Source of the DNA: Pedobacter cryoconitis
Lineage (GTDB): Bacteria > Bacteroidota > Bacteroidia > Sphingobacteriales > Sphingobacteriaceae
Length of the DNA stretch: 64,000 nt
Direction of reading: 5' to 3'
Assembly: GCF_014200595.1 (NCBI RefSeq)
Contig: NZ_JACHCG010000001.1
Location: 1,240,001-1,304,000, forward strand
Part shown: piece after piece, positions 1 to 8,765 of the stretch
How positions within the stretch are numbered: position 1 is the first letter of the stretch
Layout: each line of letters opens with the position of its first letter
The notes under the pieces: generated by a model
Database searches by the model: none
What the model saw: the letters and a program-made list of their open reading frames with translations, nothing else
What the model was told of the DNA's origin: nothing
Position numbers and translations under genes: made by a program

Positions 1-1251
1 AGTAAATACTTTTCGCACCTTGCTTACACAAATTACATGCTGCCACAACAGATCCCTATGGTAGACTGGTCGATGATTAACACTGTCGAACAAGTTCCGG
101 CTTTACTGGAAGAAGTGAACATTAAAGACAAGCTTCAGGAGGAAGCCCTTTATGGCGCTGATTATATCATGCGTTCTTTATCACCCGAAGGATATTTTTA
201 TATGACCGTCTTTAGTTATTTTGATAAAGACCCAAATGCCAGGCGCGTGGTTGGCTTATTGGCAGACAGTAAAACAACCAGTGACTATCAATGTGCCTAC
301 CGGGAGGGCGGTGGTATGGCTATAGCGGCTTTAGCGCGGATTTCAAAATGGAACAGAAATGGCACATTTTCTTCTGCACAATACCTCGCAGCCGCAGAAC
401 GGGCTTTTTCACACCTGCAAAAATTCAGTACAAAATATGCTGATGATGGAAAAGACAATATTATAGATGACTATTGTGCTTTAATGGCGGCCACAGAATT
501 GTGGATAGCGACCGGGAAACCTGAATACCGCGACCAGGCCCGTCAAAGAGCTTTGAATTTAAAAAACAGGTTATCACCTGAAGGTTATTTTATAGCAAAT
601 GATACCAACAGACCTTTCTGGCACGCAGCCGATGCAGGCCTGCCGGTTATTGCACTGGTTAGGTATCTGGATATTGAAAAAGAAGAGCCGCAGCGTAAAA
701 TGGCATTACAGGCAATTAAAACTTCACTGGATTATAACCTGAAAGTAACAAAACAGGTAACTAATCCTTTTGGTTATGCCAGGCAACATTTCCTTTACCG
801 CGGAAAGGTTAAAGGCGGCTTCTTTATTCCGCATGAAAATGAGAGCGGCTGGTGGTGGCAGGGAGAAGATGCTCGCTTAGGCTCATTAGCAGCGGCAGCA
901 ATAGTTGGAGGACGGTTGGTTTATCCGGACAAAGGGCCTTTAGGCGTAAAACAGGAACTTGCCGTTTATGCCACTGACCTGGTATCCTGGATTTTAGGAA
1001 ATAATCCATATAACATGTGCATGCTCTATGGCTACGGAAAAAATAACGTGCCTTATATGAGCTCTATGTATGGTCATGGCTCCGGTAAAGGTGGTATTTC
1101 TAATGGGATTACCGGAAAGGATGGAAACGGAGATGGCTCTGGTATTGATTTTAAAGTAGAAGATCATGGCAACGAATGGCGTTGGAGTGAACAGTGGATT
1201 CCGCATACCAGCTGGTTTTTACAAGCAGTTACGGCTATGTCAGCGAATTAA
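1..1251 (+). CDS. GH9-type glycoside hydrolase, 5'-truncated by window edge
   Basis: The reading frame is open from base 1, so the first ATG (position 37) is probably internal and the gene starts before the window. The visible ~416 residues look like the C-terminal (alpha/alpha)6 barrel of GH9 cellulase-like enzymes. There is a WWWQGED segment, then ILGNNPYNMCMLYGYG matching the GH9 'GxNP' region, a Gly/Asp-rich loop (around residue 360 of the visible part) and a C-terminal WRWSEQW. The Glu in SEQW sits where GH9 enzymes carry their catalytic acid. The Asp pair acting as catalytic base would lie upstream and cannot be checked. Substrate is unknown; beta-glucans or other polysaccharide fragments are typical. 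A ThuA-like gene follows 44 bases downstream on the same strand. Confidence 0.7.
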   Translation, partial: SKYFSHLAYTNYMLPQQIPMVDWSMINTVEQVPALLEEVNIKDKLQEEALYGADYIMRSLSPEGYFYMTVFSYFDKDPNARRVVGLLADSKTTSDYQCAYREGGGMAIAALARISKWNRNGTFSSAQYLAAAERAFSHLQKFSTKYADDGKDNIIDDYCALMAATELWIATGKPEYRDQARQRALNLKNRLSPEGYFIANDTNRPFWHAADAGLPVIALVRYLDIEKEEPQRKMALQAIKTSLDYNLKVTKQVTNPFGYARQHFLYRGKVKGGFFIPHENESGWWWQGEDARLGSLAAAAIVGGRLVYPDKGPLGVKQELAVYATDLVSWILGNNPYNMCMLYGYGKNNVPYMSSMYGHGSGKGGISNGITGKDGNGDGSGIDFKVEDHGNEWRWSEQWIPHTSWFLQAVTAMSAN

Positions 1252-1295
1252 AAATCAGTAAAACAGAAATGATTAATCCATATAATATAAAGAAG

Positions 1296-2057
1296 ATGAG
1301 GTATTTTAAACTGATCAGCATAATCATGGTATTCATGACGCTGTCCATTGGAGGTTTTGCTAAAGAACCTGCCTTCAAGGCGCTTGTACTAACCGAAAGG
1401 GGAGGCCTGCATGAAGGATTTGTCGTTGCTGCACTAGACTGGCTCCAAGGCTTTGCAGCAAAGAATAACTTTGAAATTACTGTAATCAATGATACTAAAG
1501 CTATAAACGAAACTTACCTCTCCAACTATAAATTGTTTATTCAATTGAATTATCCGCCCTATACCTGGACAGATCAGGCGAAGTCTGCTTTTGAAAAATA
1601 TATTGAACAAGGCCGCGGCGGCTGGGTAGGTTTTCATCATGCTACTTTACTCGGAGAATTTGATGGTTACCCCATGTGGGATTGGTTTTCAGGTTTTATG
1701 GGAGGAATACGTTTCAAAAGTTATATCGCCGGGCTTGCGTCGGGCAAAGTTGTGGTAGAAGCTAAAAAACACCCGGTCATGAAAGGCCTGCCTGCCTCAT
1801 TTATTATTACTGATGATGAATGGTATACTTTTGATAAAAATCCAAGAACGCAGGTAAAAGTAATCGCTAACGTAGATGAATCGAGTTATCAACCTGCCTC
1901 CTCCATAAAAATGGGAGACCACCCGGTTATCTGGAGCAATGAAAAAATGAAAGCCAGGAATGTCTATTTTCTGATCGGGCATCACGCAAACCTGCTGAAA
2001 TCCAATGAATTTAAAACGATGTTTGGGAATGCAATTCTCTGGGCATCTGGTAAATAA
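1296..2057 (+). CDS. Secreted ThuA-like (trehalose utilization) domain protein
   Basis: The protein is 253 residues from the ATG at 1296, which starts directly before a signal peptide (MRYFKLISIIMVFMTLSIGGFA); an ATG at 1269 is possible but adds a polar leader. The mature protein begins with KALVLTERGGLHEGF and continues with GRGGWVGFHHA, DEWYTF and the C-terminal GHHANL, the usual landmarks of the ThuA/DUF1037 class I glutamine-amidotransferase-like fold. The family is linked to sugar metabolism, but its reaction is poorly defined. It sits 44 bases after the GH9-type gene and is probably co-transcribed with it. A convergent terminator hairpin follows the stop codon. Confidence 0.75.
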   Translation: MRYFKLISIIMVFMTLSIGGFAKEPAFKALVLTERGGLHEGFVVAALDWLQGFAAKNNFEITVINDTKAINETYLSNYKLFIQLNYPPYTWTDQAKSAFEKYIEQGRGGWVGFHHATLLGEFDGYPMWDWFSGFMGGIRFKSYIAGLASGKVVVEAKKHPVMKGLPASFIITDDEWYTFDKNPRTQVKVIANVDESSYQPASSIKMGDHPVIWSNEKMKARNVYFLIGHHANLLKSNEFKTMFGNAILWASGK

Positions 2058-2062
2058 GGTTG

Positions 2063-2094
2063 TAAAGGGCTGTACTCAACTTTACAGCCCTTTA
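2063..2094. terminator. Bidirectional hairpin between convergent genes
   Basis: A perfect 12-bp inverted repeat (TAAAGGGCTGTA at 2063-2074, TACAGCCCTTTA at 2083-2094) with an 8-base loop lies between the stops of the ThuA-like gene and the lyase on the opposite strand. Each arm starts or ends in A/T runs, so it can serve both directions. Confidence 0.7.
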
Positions 2095-2096
2095 AC

Positions 2097-2984
2097 TTAA
2101 CTAGCTATTCTGTTCCAGGTTAAATCATCATAATAGATCAAACCATCTGATGTTGAAGCCCAGTAATCCTGGCTTCCACCTCTGAAAGTATGAAATGTGA
2201 TTACTTTGATTAAACGCTTAGAAGTATCAGTTGTCCAGCGGATATCATTCTTGGTCAATAAATCAACTCCATCAACGGAATAAGAAATTTGTCCATCGAA
2301 ATTTGAACCAGTATTGCTCTTTACCCTGATTTTGATAGTATACCAGGTGTTTTTAGCCAATTGCTTGCTCTGCTTTCCGAAGTTATTTCCACAATCCTCC
2401 GGCATATCTTTATAATAGACATAAGGTCTGAAATAAGGTTTATCTGTACCACTGTTATCTTTTTGATTGGTTGGATTGTACCACATAATTCTTGCACTTC
2501 CACCTGTTCCGCTATCTGCCTTATTACAGCCAGTAAAACCATCACCAATCAGAAATCCGAATCCGGTTTTCCCGCCTCTGCTCCATTGAAAATTAGAATC
2601 GAAACGTATTTTAAAACTTAATTCATATTCAGAACCATCCGGAACATCGATCTGAACCGTATTTCCGCTGCCGGCGCTTGCCGGAACCGAAGAAATAGAA
2701 TTGGCCGGAATCCTGACACTCACCTGGTTACTGGAAATATTAACATTGCCAGCCTGCCAGTTGCCGATAATATCTCCCATGTCGGCAGCTGCTGTGGCTT
2801 TGCTGTAAGCACCATCGCTATGTGTGAAGTTTACGGTACGACTTGCATAAACAGCTCTGGCCGTCGTTGTTGCATCCTCGTCGATAATCTCATTGGGCTG
2901 CACATCTTTCTTGCACCCTGCAATTGCAAGCGTAATTCCCAATGCGGCAAGGAGGAAATTTGATTGTTTAAAAATGGTTTTCAT
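2097..2984 (-). CDS. PL14-type polysaccharide lyase lipoprotein (alginate/glucuronan lyase-like)
   Basis: The protein is 295 residues with a lipoprotein signal peptide (lipobox LAIAGC, Cys24). The body has the beta-jelly-roll signature of PL14/PL20 uronan lyases: FQWSRGGKTGFGF, a GC-containing loop, SARIMWYNP, YVYYKD, and a late HTFRGGSQDYWAS followed by IYYDDLTW. Family members cut uronate polymers such as alginate or glucuronan by beta-elimination at the cell surface. The exact substrate cannot be read from sequence. It stands alone between a convergent terminator and a co-directional serine-hydrolase-like gene 52 bases upstream. Confidence 0.7.
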   Translation of the reverse strand: MKTIFKQSNFLLAALGITLAIAGCKKDVQPNEIIDEDATTTARAVYASRTVNFTHSDGAYSKATAAADMGDIIGNWQAGNVNISSNQVSVRIPANSISSVPASAGSGNTVQIDVPDGSEYELSFKIRFDSNFQWSRGGKTGFGFLIGDGFTGCNKADSGTGGSARIMWYNPTNQKDNSGTDKPYFRPYVYYKDMPEDCGNNFGKQSKQLAKNTWYTIKIRVKSNTGSNFDGQISYSVDGVDLLTKNDIRWTTDTSKRLIKVITFHTFRGGSQDYWASTSDGLIYYDDLTWNRIAS

Positions 2985-3036
2985 AGTTTTAGGTTTATAT
3001 TTTGATTGATTGTTGAGCTGGTTGAGAAGCGTGTGA

Positions 3037-4563
3037 TTACCCGGGATCCTGATCCGTAGTTCTTTCTTTTATATATTGTTCCATTCCAAAAGCATAGCCC
3101 ATTTGATTTTGATTCAGCAATGGTCTTGATTTTTCGATTGCAATCATCGCGTTGGCGTAGGCTTTACTCTTGATATATAAAGCTGCCATATTCAGATAAG
3201 GTTCCGCTGATTTTGGAAATATTGACGCAGAAAACCCATATAATTTCAGTGCAGCAGGCTGATTGTCCAAATGCTTAAATAAGATATCTCCAAATGAATT
3301 TAAGGCAGTAATATTCAACTCATATTTTGTGTTTTTTGTCTTGCTCAACAACTGGTAAAGACGGAGTGCAGAATCTATACTTCCGGTTTCCTGAAATTTT
3401 TTGCCCATAACCAGGCTCACAGGGATTTTCACTACAGGCAGATGTCCTCCTTTAAGCCAGTTCGTGATATTCCTGATAATCTCTGCGCTGATTGGCCGGG
3501 CGGAGATATTACTCAAAAAGGCAATTCCAATTTCTTGTTCCGGCATCAAAAGAATCTGATTCTGGAAATTGGTAATATTGCTCGTTTTCGTCAATGATTC
3601 CTGACCATCTTCCTTATGGAGTTCCCAGCCCAGGGTGATACCCGATTGTTTGCCCGTCATATACCTGACAGAGAAAAAATCATCAAAGGTAGCCCTGCGC
3701 ACAAAGACACCCTGCCGTGTTTTTCCCTTATTTAAAAGCATTTCCATCCAGACAGAAAGATCTGCTGAAGTTGTATGTAAACCATTGCTGCCACTATTTT
3801 CACGGTTGTAAGGATAGATACTGTCTGGTTTTGAAATAAAAGTAAGCCAGTTAGTAATGCTGAATGGCTGTATTGTTAATGCTGGTTTTAAAAAGCTGGA
3901 AGATTTCATTCCCAGTTTTTTGAAAACCTGCTCGTCTATATAGTTCTCAAATGGTTTGCTGGTCACTTTTCCAATCAGGTCGGCAAGGATATCGTAATTA
4001 TAGGGTGATCTGACCACGCGGGTGCCGGGAAAAGGGAATTTTAACTGTTGAGAGGCAATACTGCGGGTTGTTGTTTCTAACGCCTTAACCGAGGTATCTG
4101 GTGTATCCCATAACAAGGGATAATGTTGTATACCAGAAGTATGCGATAACAAATGTCTGATCGTTATCTTTTTATTTATTTTGTCCGCTGTTTTAAAATA
4201 AGGCAAATACTGCTGTACCGGATCATCCAGTTTGATCAGGCCTGAATCCAGCAGTTTCAGGATTGCTGTGGCAACTAATGGCTCAGAAATACTGCCCGCA
4301 GAAAAAGGCATTAAAGAATCTATCTGCTGCTTTTTATCTGCTGCAATCCCAATCGTCCTGTTAAAAACGGAATCCTGATGTATAATACCAACAGCTAAGT
4401 CAGGGATGGAGTAAGCCTGGCTAACCTGATTCAGGTACTTATTCAGCTCTTTAATTCTGTTACTCGAAAAAGGTTGCTTTGAAGGTGCTTGTTGTGCCCT
4501 GTTGCAACTGAATAAAGTCAATATTAATAAATGGAGGAATAGGAATGAAATTCTGTTTTTCAT
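3037..4563 (-). CDS. Beta-lactamase-fold (class C/serine hydrolase) lipoprotein, likely catalytically degenerate, with C-terminal helical repeats
   Basis: The protein is 508 residues. The lipobox is LFSC (Cys20). Residues ~35-370 follow the class C beta-lactamase/PBP4* fold (DLAVGII, LDDPVQQYLP, HLLSHTSGI at 137-145, VFKKLGM). The usual S-x-x-K motif reads S91-I-S-E94, so the general-base Lys is a Glu. The Y-x-N region reads RSP (185-187) before YNYDIL. The third motif reads KTSN rather than HGG or HTG. Residues ~385-495 form a TPR-like tail (FQETGSIDSALRLYQLL, then AEPYLNMAALYIKSKAYANAM). A scaffold or binding role is more likely than peptidase or esterase activity, but this is inference. 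Confidence 0.75.
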   Translation of the reverse strand: MKNRISFLFLHLLILTLFSCNRAQQAPSKQPFSSNRIKELNKYLNQVSQAYSIPDLAVGIIHQDSVFNRTIGIAADKKQQIDSLMPFSAGSISEPLVATAILKLLDSGLIKLDDPVQQYLPYFKTADKINKKITIRHLLSHTSGIQHYPLLWDTPDTSVKALETTTRSIASQQLKFPFPGTRVVRSPYNYDILADLIGKVTSKPFENYIDEQVFKKLGMKSSSFLKPALTIQPFSITNWLTFISKPDSIYPYNRENSGSNGLHTTSADLSVWMEMLLNKGKTRQGVFVRRATFDDFFSVRYMTGKQSGITLGWELHKEDGQESLTKTSNITNFQNQILLMPEQEIGIAFLSNISARPISAEIIRNITNWLKGGHLPVVKIPVSLVMGKKFQETGSIDSALRLYQLLSKTKNTKYELNITALNSFGDILFKHLDNQPAALKLYGFSASIFPKSAEPYLNMAALYIKSKAYANAMIAIEKSRPLLNQNQMGYAFGMEQYIKERTTDQDPG

Positions 4564-4735
4564 AGGGAGATGTTTGGCGACATTGTATTTGGTTAGTAGT
4601 CAGTGGGGTAGGTAAGATGCAGGGCTGGTGGACAGGAATGGTTAAGACGTACCAATCCCTCCTCCTTTAAGGAGCTTTTTCATCATGTTTATACTGGTTT
4701 ATGTGGAATGAATTTAAGAAAATAGGGAAGAAGAA

Positions 4736-4794
4736 AATCGTTTGAATTTCCCCTGACGTATGGAAAACGTCATTAAAGGAAGATTCAAACGATT
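4736..4794 (-). terminator. Long nested hairpin downstream of the HD hydrolase gene
   Basis: A 12-bp perfect outer stem (AATCGTTTGAAT at 4736-4747, ATTCAAACGATT at 4783-4794) encloses an inner TGACGT/ACGTCA stem (4754-4759, 4767-4772). Read on the minus strand it is followed by a T-rich stretch, so it fits a rho-independent terminator about 65 bases after the stop of the gene at 4859-5404. Confidence 0.65.
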
Positions 4795-4858
4795 GAAATA
4801 ATTCTTAAATGCTTAAGATTGACCTGAATTTTTTATTCGTAGCGAAAGGGAGCAGCGT

Positions 4859-5404
4859 TTATTTTAATAATTTTCTCAGATATGTTAAAAGTTCAAGGCC
4901 TAATGCTGATTTGAGTACTGGAATTAAAACTTCTTCCAATTTCAGCTGTTCAACTTTATACATTTCAAACTTTCGGTCATTACCATGGATGATACTAAAC
5001 TCAACATTTGAAATTCTGTCCGCGAGTTTTACGATAATAGCCTCTTCATTTTTAGCTATCTTTTTATAGAAGTTGATTTTTCTTTCTTCCCTGCTGGCTC
5101 CCTGATCATCACTTAAAGTATAAACGATTTCCGTAACTACGGTTCCGAATTTCTCTTCCAGTTCGGCCTTGGTCACTGCCGTATCTTCCAGTACATCATG
5201 CAGCCAGGCCGCAATTAATAGGTTCAGATTATAGGGGTTACTCAGGTCAACATTAAACTTCATCAGCACACTGATTACATTTCCAAGGTGTATCTCATAA
5301 GGAGAGACACCGTATTTCTGGTCACCATGTGACTTTACTGCAAATGCACGGGCTTCGTTAAATAATCTTTTATAATCCGTTGTTTTTATTTCTTTCCCAA
5401 CCAT
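4859..5404 (-). CDS. MESH1-like HD-domain hydrolase (RelA/SpoT N-terminal-type, putative ppGpp or NADPH phosphohydrolase)
   Basis: The protein is 181 residues, about the length of stand-alone MESH1/small alarmone hydrolases. It shows the HD-fold metal ligands in order: H39 (EIHL), H69-D70 in WLHDVLEDT with E73/D74, and D129 in VKLADR. No synthetase, TGS or ACT domain is present, so only hydrolysis is expected. Likely substrates are (p)ppGpp or related 3'-phosphorylated nucleotides; the real substrate is not certain. It lies 22 bases downstream of the DUF3298 lipoprotein gene and probably shares its transcript. Confidence 0.85.
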   Translation of the reverse strand: MVGKEIKTTDYKRLFNEARAFAVKSHGDQKYGVSPYEIHLGNVISVLMKFNVDLSNPYNLNLLIAAWLHDVLEDTAVTKAELEEKFGTVVTEIVYTLSDDQGASREERKINFYKKIAKNEEAIIVKLADRISNVEFSIIHGNDRKFEMYKVEQLKLEEVLIPVLKSALGLELLTYLRKLLK

Positions 5405-5426
5405 TGTATTTAATTATAAGATGCTG

Positions 5427-6596
5427 TTATAAACTAAGCTCCATTCTTTTAACAAAAGCAGGATTAAGCTGTTTCTTCAAGTCCTTGTAAGGAACAGATA
5501 CTACAATTTGTCCTTGCGCAAAACTGGCGACTTCATAAGGATTATATAAAAATGCAATTCCGTTGGTATCAAAAAAGAAATTCTTATTTGCCGCCAGGTG
5601 GTCATCGAACAATTGAGTCGTTAATGCCTCACCAGGTTTTACCTTGTATTGTATTCTGAAATTCTTTTCTACTAGTTTTTGTAAAGAAACGGAATCGATG
5701 TTGACGAGGTCAGTCAGTGCTAACTGTTTTTGATTTTTCACATCAAAACAATAGAGTGTTGTGGCGTAGTTATTATGTGCACCACCAGAATAACTATCCA
5801 ATAAATGTTTGACAATAGCAAAGCCACTACCATTATACTGTATATAAAGATTCTGGGTTTTGGAATAGTTTGCAGTAGCGCCCAGTCCACCTTCTTCATC
5901 TTTCATCCCTGTTATTTCGGTTCTGTAAGCACTCAGGTAACTCTTTGCATCAGCTTTTATACCCGCAATCCAGGAAGGTGCATTTGGTATTTCCATGATT
6001 TTCTTCAACTGCTTGTCAAGCCATAATACCTCTGGCGCTTTTCCTGCCGGCATTAAATATTCGTAACTGATCACTGCTTGTGGTGAACCTTTTCTTTTCG
6101 GAAGCGCTTGAATTGAATCCTGATAACTGGCAATGTTAAAAGTATAACTTCCTTCAGGATAAGTTTCCTCCAGACGAATACTTGATTTCTCTTTACCTTC
6201 CACTCTTAGCCCGCTTAAGACAGTTCCTGTCCACTTTAAATGTAATTTTGGCCCGGCAGTAATGTCGTCTGAATACCGGTCACCGAGACCACTTTCAGTA
6301 AGAATTATACTATCCTGATTAATAACTGTATCAGTTATCAAATTCACCTGCGTACCATTATAATCATACGTCCCTGTAAAATTGTTCCCGGTCCTGCTTA
6401 AGTTGACCACTACATTCCGCTCTCCGATAATTCCCTGGAATCTTTTGTAAAAGCTTTTCGGAAGATGCTCCTGAACTGCTACCCGGCGGGATACTGCTTC
6501 ATTTGCAGTCGTATCCTGAGTTGATGTTTTTTTTTCTGTTGAATGGCAGCCGGCAATGAATGCCGACAGGCAAAAAGTATAAAATAATGCTTTCAT
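5427..6596 (-). CDS. DUF3298/PdaC-type (RsiV-like) lipoprotein
   Basis: The protein is 389 residues with a lipoprotein signal (FIAGC, Cys17) and a low-complexity Thr/Ser linker. Residues ~45-160 hold a beta-rich domain; ~165-280 resemble DUF4163/PdaC (ISYEYLMPAG, SYSGGAHNNY); ~285-385 match DUF3298 (FDVKNQKQLALTDLV, FLYNPYEVASFAQGQIVVSVPYKDL). This pair occurs in the extracellular part of RsiV anti-sigma factors and in deacetylase-associated proteins. It binds cell-wall or lysozyme-like ligands in known cases. No catalytic domain is seen here, so its role is unknown. Confidence 0.8.
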   Translation of the reverse strand: MKALFYTFCLSAFIAGCHSTEKKTSTQDTTANEAVSRRVAVQEHLPKSFYKRFQGIIGERNVVVNLSRTGNNFTGTYDYNGTQVNLITDTVINQDSIILTESGLGDRYSDDITAGPKLHLKWTGTVLSGLRVEGKEKSSIRLEETYPEGSYTFNIASYQDSIQALPKRKGSPQAVISYEYLMPAGKAPEVLWLDKQLKKIMEIPNAPSWIAGIKADAKSYLSAYRTEITGMKDEEGGLGATANYSKTQNLYIQYNGSGFAIVKHLLDSYSGGAHNNYATTLYCFDVKNQKQLALTDLVNIDSVSLQKLVEKNFRIQYKVKPGEALTTQLFDDHLAANKNFFFDTNGIAFLYNPYEVASFAQGQIVVSVPYKDLKKQLNPAFVKRMELSL

Positions 6597-6641
6597 AGAT
6601 GTTTATAGCTGTAACTTGTGAAAATAAACAAATTTCAGCAT

Positions 6642-8000
6642 TTAAAACGCTTCATTTAATCCCAAAAAGAATCCTCTTGAACCGTAATTTCCGAAGGCGT
6701 AATCAAGACATAGGTTTGTTCTGGTCGCTTTATTGAACAATACGCGTAAACCTGCACCGCCTCCAGGCTGCCACTTGTCAAATATTTTTGTGCCCAGCTC
6801 ATCATTGGTTGTTTGTACATTAAAGAAGGTAACGCCGCTCAAAAACTTATTCCTGGTAATCGGGAACCTGTACTCTAATTCTGAATAGTTATAATTAGTC
6901 CCTTTAAAATAACCTATCGTGTAACCCCTTCCACTACGGAAAGCCGGATCTTTACCCGTTCCTGGTAATTCCAGGTAAGGGATTGCTCCGCTTGCCAGGT
7001 ATGATCCCCAGTTCCAGAACGCAATTACGTGTTCAGGATTGCGTGCAGAAAGGCTCCAGTATTTTCTGAAATCAGTTGTGAATTGTACTGCATTTTTTGT
7101 ACTGCCTATCCAGGTCTGATTTACCCGGATCCCTGCATCTGCATAAATCCCTTTATAAGCTCTGTTCTGGTTATCACGGGTAGTATACTGAACGTTGAAG
7201 AGCAAGCCATTTGAACTATAGTGATCACGATCAAATCCATGACGGTCACTGTATATATTATAAGGTGTTAACTCGTTATCCGTTGTTCTGTCCTCAATCT
7301 TTCTTCTCATATCAAATGATACACCAGCACCCACGAACAAATTTTCTTCCACTTGTTTGTATACTTTCTCTTTGAAGCTGTAATACTCAGCATGCAGTAC
7401 ATAGCCTTTGCGATCCGGATTTAACAGCGCCTCATCTTCTACACTTCCAGGTTGACTATTTCCTATACCTAATCCGAAATCCGGTGTCACAGTTTTTGCG
7501 GCAACCAGGCTTCCCTGAAAATTCCATTTATTACCCGGCGTATATATATTATGATTAATATAAAAATAAATAATGCCTTTAGTAGTGATAGAGGCCGAAG
7601 TGGCCGCTACAGACATCAATGTATTGGGGTCGCTTCCTAATACTCTGCCGGCGACAGCCTTGATACCAATTTGTGCGCCAATACTTGGATTGTAAGCTAC
7701 ATTGGGTATTACCGTAATCCCTGACTTTTTACGCAGCGGGTTTACCTTTCTATTGGGGTGCAACACCTTTCTGAATAAGTCAGAAATATCATATTGCTTA
7801 TAGGTGGAGTCGGTTGGCTTGACCGCAGCAGTAGCTACTGAATCTTTTTTCAAGGAGCCGGCAGACTTGACTTGCTGGCTATAAGCCATACTGCTTACGG
7901 TCGTAAATCCGGCTAATAAAAATAACCTCGATACTAAATAGAATCTTGTCCGGATAGGATTACGCTTTTCTGTCTGATTTGCTGAGTGTCTGAATTCCAA
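6642..8000 (-). CDS. BamA/TamA-family (D15 surface antigen) outer-membrane beta-barrel protein
   Basis: The protein is 452 residues. An N-terminal hydrophobic segment (residues ~22-40, ending AYSQQ) precedes a linker, and from ~90 there are alternating amphipathic strands typical of a barrel. A late LRVLFNKATRTNLCLDYAFG segment and the terminal Phe fit the D15 C-terminal strand. No POTRA domains are evident before the barrel, so this is a short single-barrel member whose cargo is unknown, not the essential BamA. The upstream side faces the long gene-free stretch before the exopolysaccharide operon. Confidence 0.75.
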   Translation of the reverse strand: MEFRHSANQTEKRNPIRTRFYLVSRLFLLAGFTTVSSMAYSQQVKSAGSLKKDSVATAAVKPTDSTYKQYDISDLFRKVLHPNRKVNPLRKKSGITVIPNVAYNPSIGAQIGIKAVAGRVLGSDPNTLMSVAATSASITTKGIIYFYINHNIYTPGNKWNFQGSLVAAKTVTPDFGLGIGNSQPGSVEDEALLNPDRKGYVLHAEYYSFKEKVYKQVEENLFVGAGVSFDMRRKIEDRTTDNELTPYNIYSDRHGFDRDHYSSNGLLFNVQYTTRDNQNRAYKGIYADAGIRVNQTWIGSTKNAVQFTTDFRKYWSLSARNPEHVIAFWNWGSYLASGAIPYLELPGTGKDPAFRSGRGYTIGYFKGTNYNYSELEYRFPITRNKFLSGVTFFNVQTTNDELGTKIFDKWQPGGGAGLRVLFNKATRTNLCLDYAFGNYGSRGFFLGLNEAF

Positions 8001-8765
8001 TTTATAAACGCGTTAGGAGTGTTGATTATAAGTGTTAAACCCCGAAACCAGTATAATGTTTTATGCTTTAGCTATTTATTATTTGCAGTACGGTTTAAAT
8101 ACGGCTTTTCAGGGGACTAAAGATCATTTCTGCCAGGTATCTCAATTCATCTCATTTTTACATTTGTTTGAGGGGAATGATTTTAATTAATTATAATATT
8201 ATTGTACTATATATTTATTTTATTAAAATAAAACAGAAAAATATCAAGTTTAAAAAGATTGTAATTGAAAAATTAATTAACTAAAGGTGTTTGTTTGGTT
8301 TTGATATTTAGGTGGGCATTGGATTTTTATCGCCGATTCCAGCCTCTGAAGCGTATTCCTGCAAGTTGTGTGTGAATTGGCCTCCTGGTGTGTAAAGAGG
8401 TGCAAGTGTATGCTGCTGCGTCCTGTTTGAACAGGGGGCTGATAGTTGGTGTCTGCTTTATATAGCTTTTAAATGTGTTTAAAGCGTGTTTATGAGTTGA
8501 TTATTCCTGTTTTGTGTAGTTAATGTGTGTTTTTGTGAGGCTTATTTTAAGCCCTGTATTTTTTGCCTGATTATGTTTTTATGTCCCATTAAATGAGTTG
8601 TTTTTGACAGTTGTACCTTTACTTGATAAAAAAAACACAATAATTTAATGTCTAAATCATTTTATGTATGAATAAATTTGTACTTTCGTTAAAAAACATA
8701 CGTTATTAATCCACTGTTGGAGAAACCAGATTCTTATTGCTTTACGAAATACCATATTATAAAGA
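8001..8765. other. 765-base gene-free divergent region / leader of the exopolysaccharide operon
   Basis: No convincing ORF is present. The part from about 8290 to 8640 is strikingly rich in G and T on the plus strand, and the part around 8170-8280 is very A/T-rich. It separates the BamA-type gene (minus) from the start of the polysaccharide operon (plus). The only site I can support is a candidate promoter at 8673-8680; the rest may hold regulatory sequence for either side. Confidence 0.5.
8673..8680 (+). promoter_or_regulatory. Candidate Bacteroidota -7 element of the exopolysaccharide operon
   Basis: TAAATTTG matches the Bacteroidota -7 consensus TAnnTTTG exactly, 85 bases before the first gene. 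The expected TTG/TTTG box about 19-20 bases upstream is poorly conserved, so this is a candidate only. Confidence 0.4.

Noticed and set aside
4809..5069. Plus-strand ORF of 86 codons overlapping the HD hydrolase gene
   Set aside because: It is antisense to the well-supported HD gene and has no domain.
8603..8621. Second promoter-like stretch TTTG plus TACCTTTA in the polysaccharide leader
   Set aside because: The spacing between the two elements is only about 7 bases, too short for a Bacteroidota promoter.
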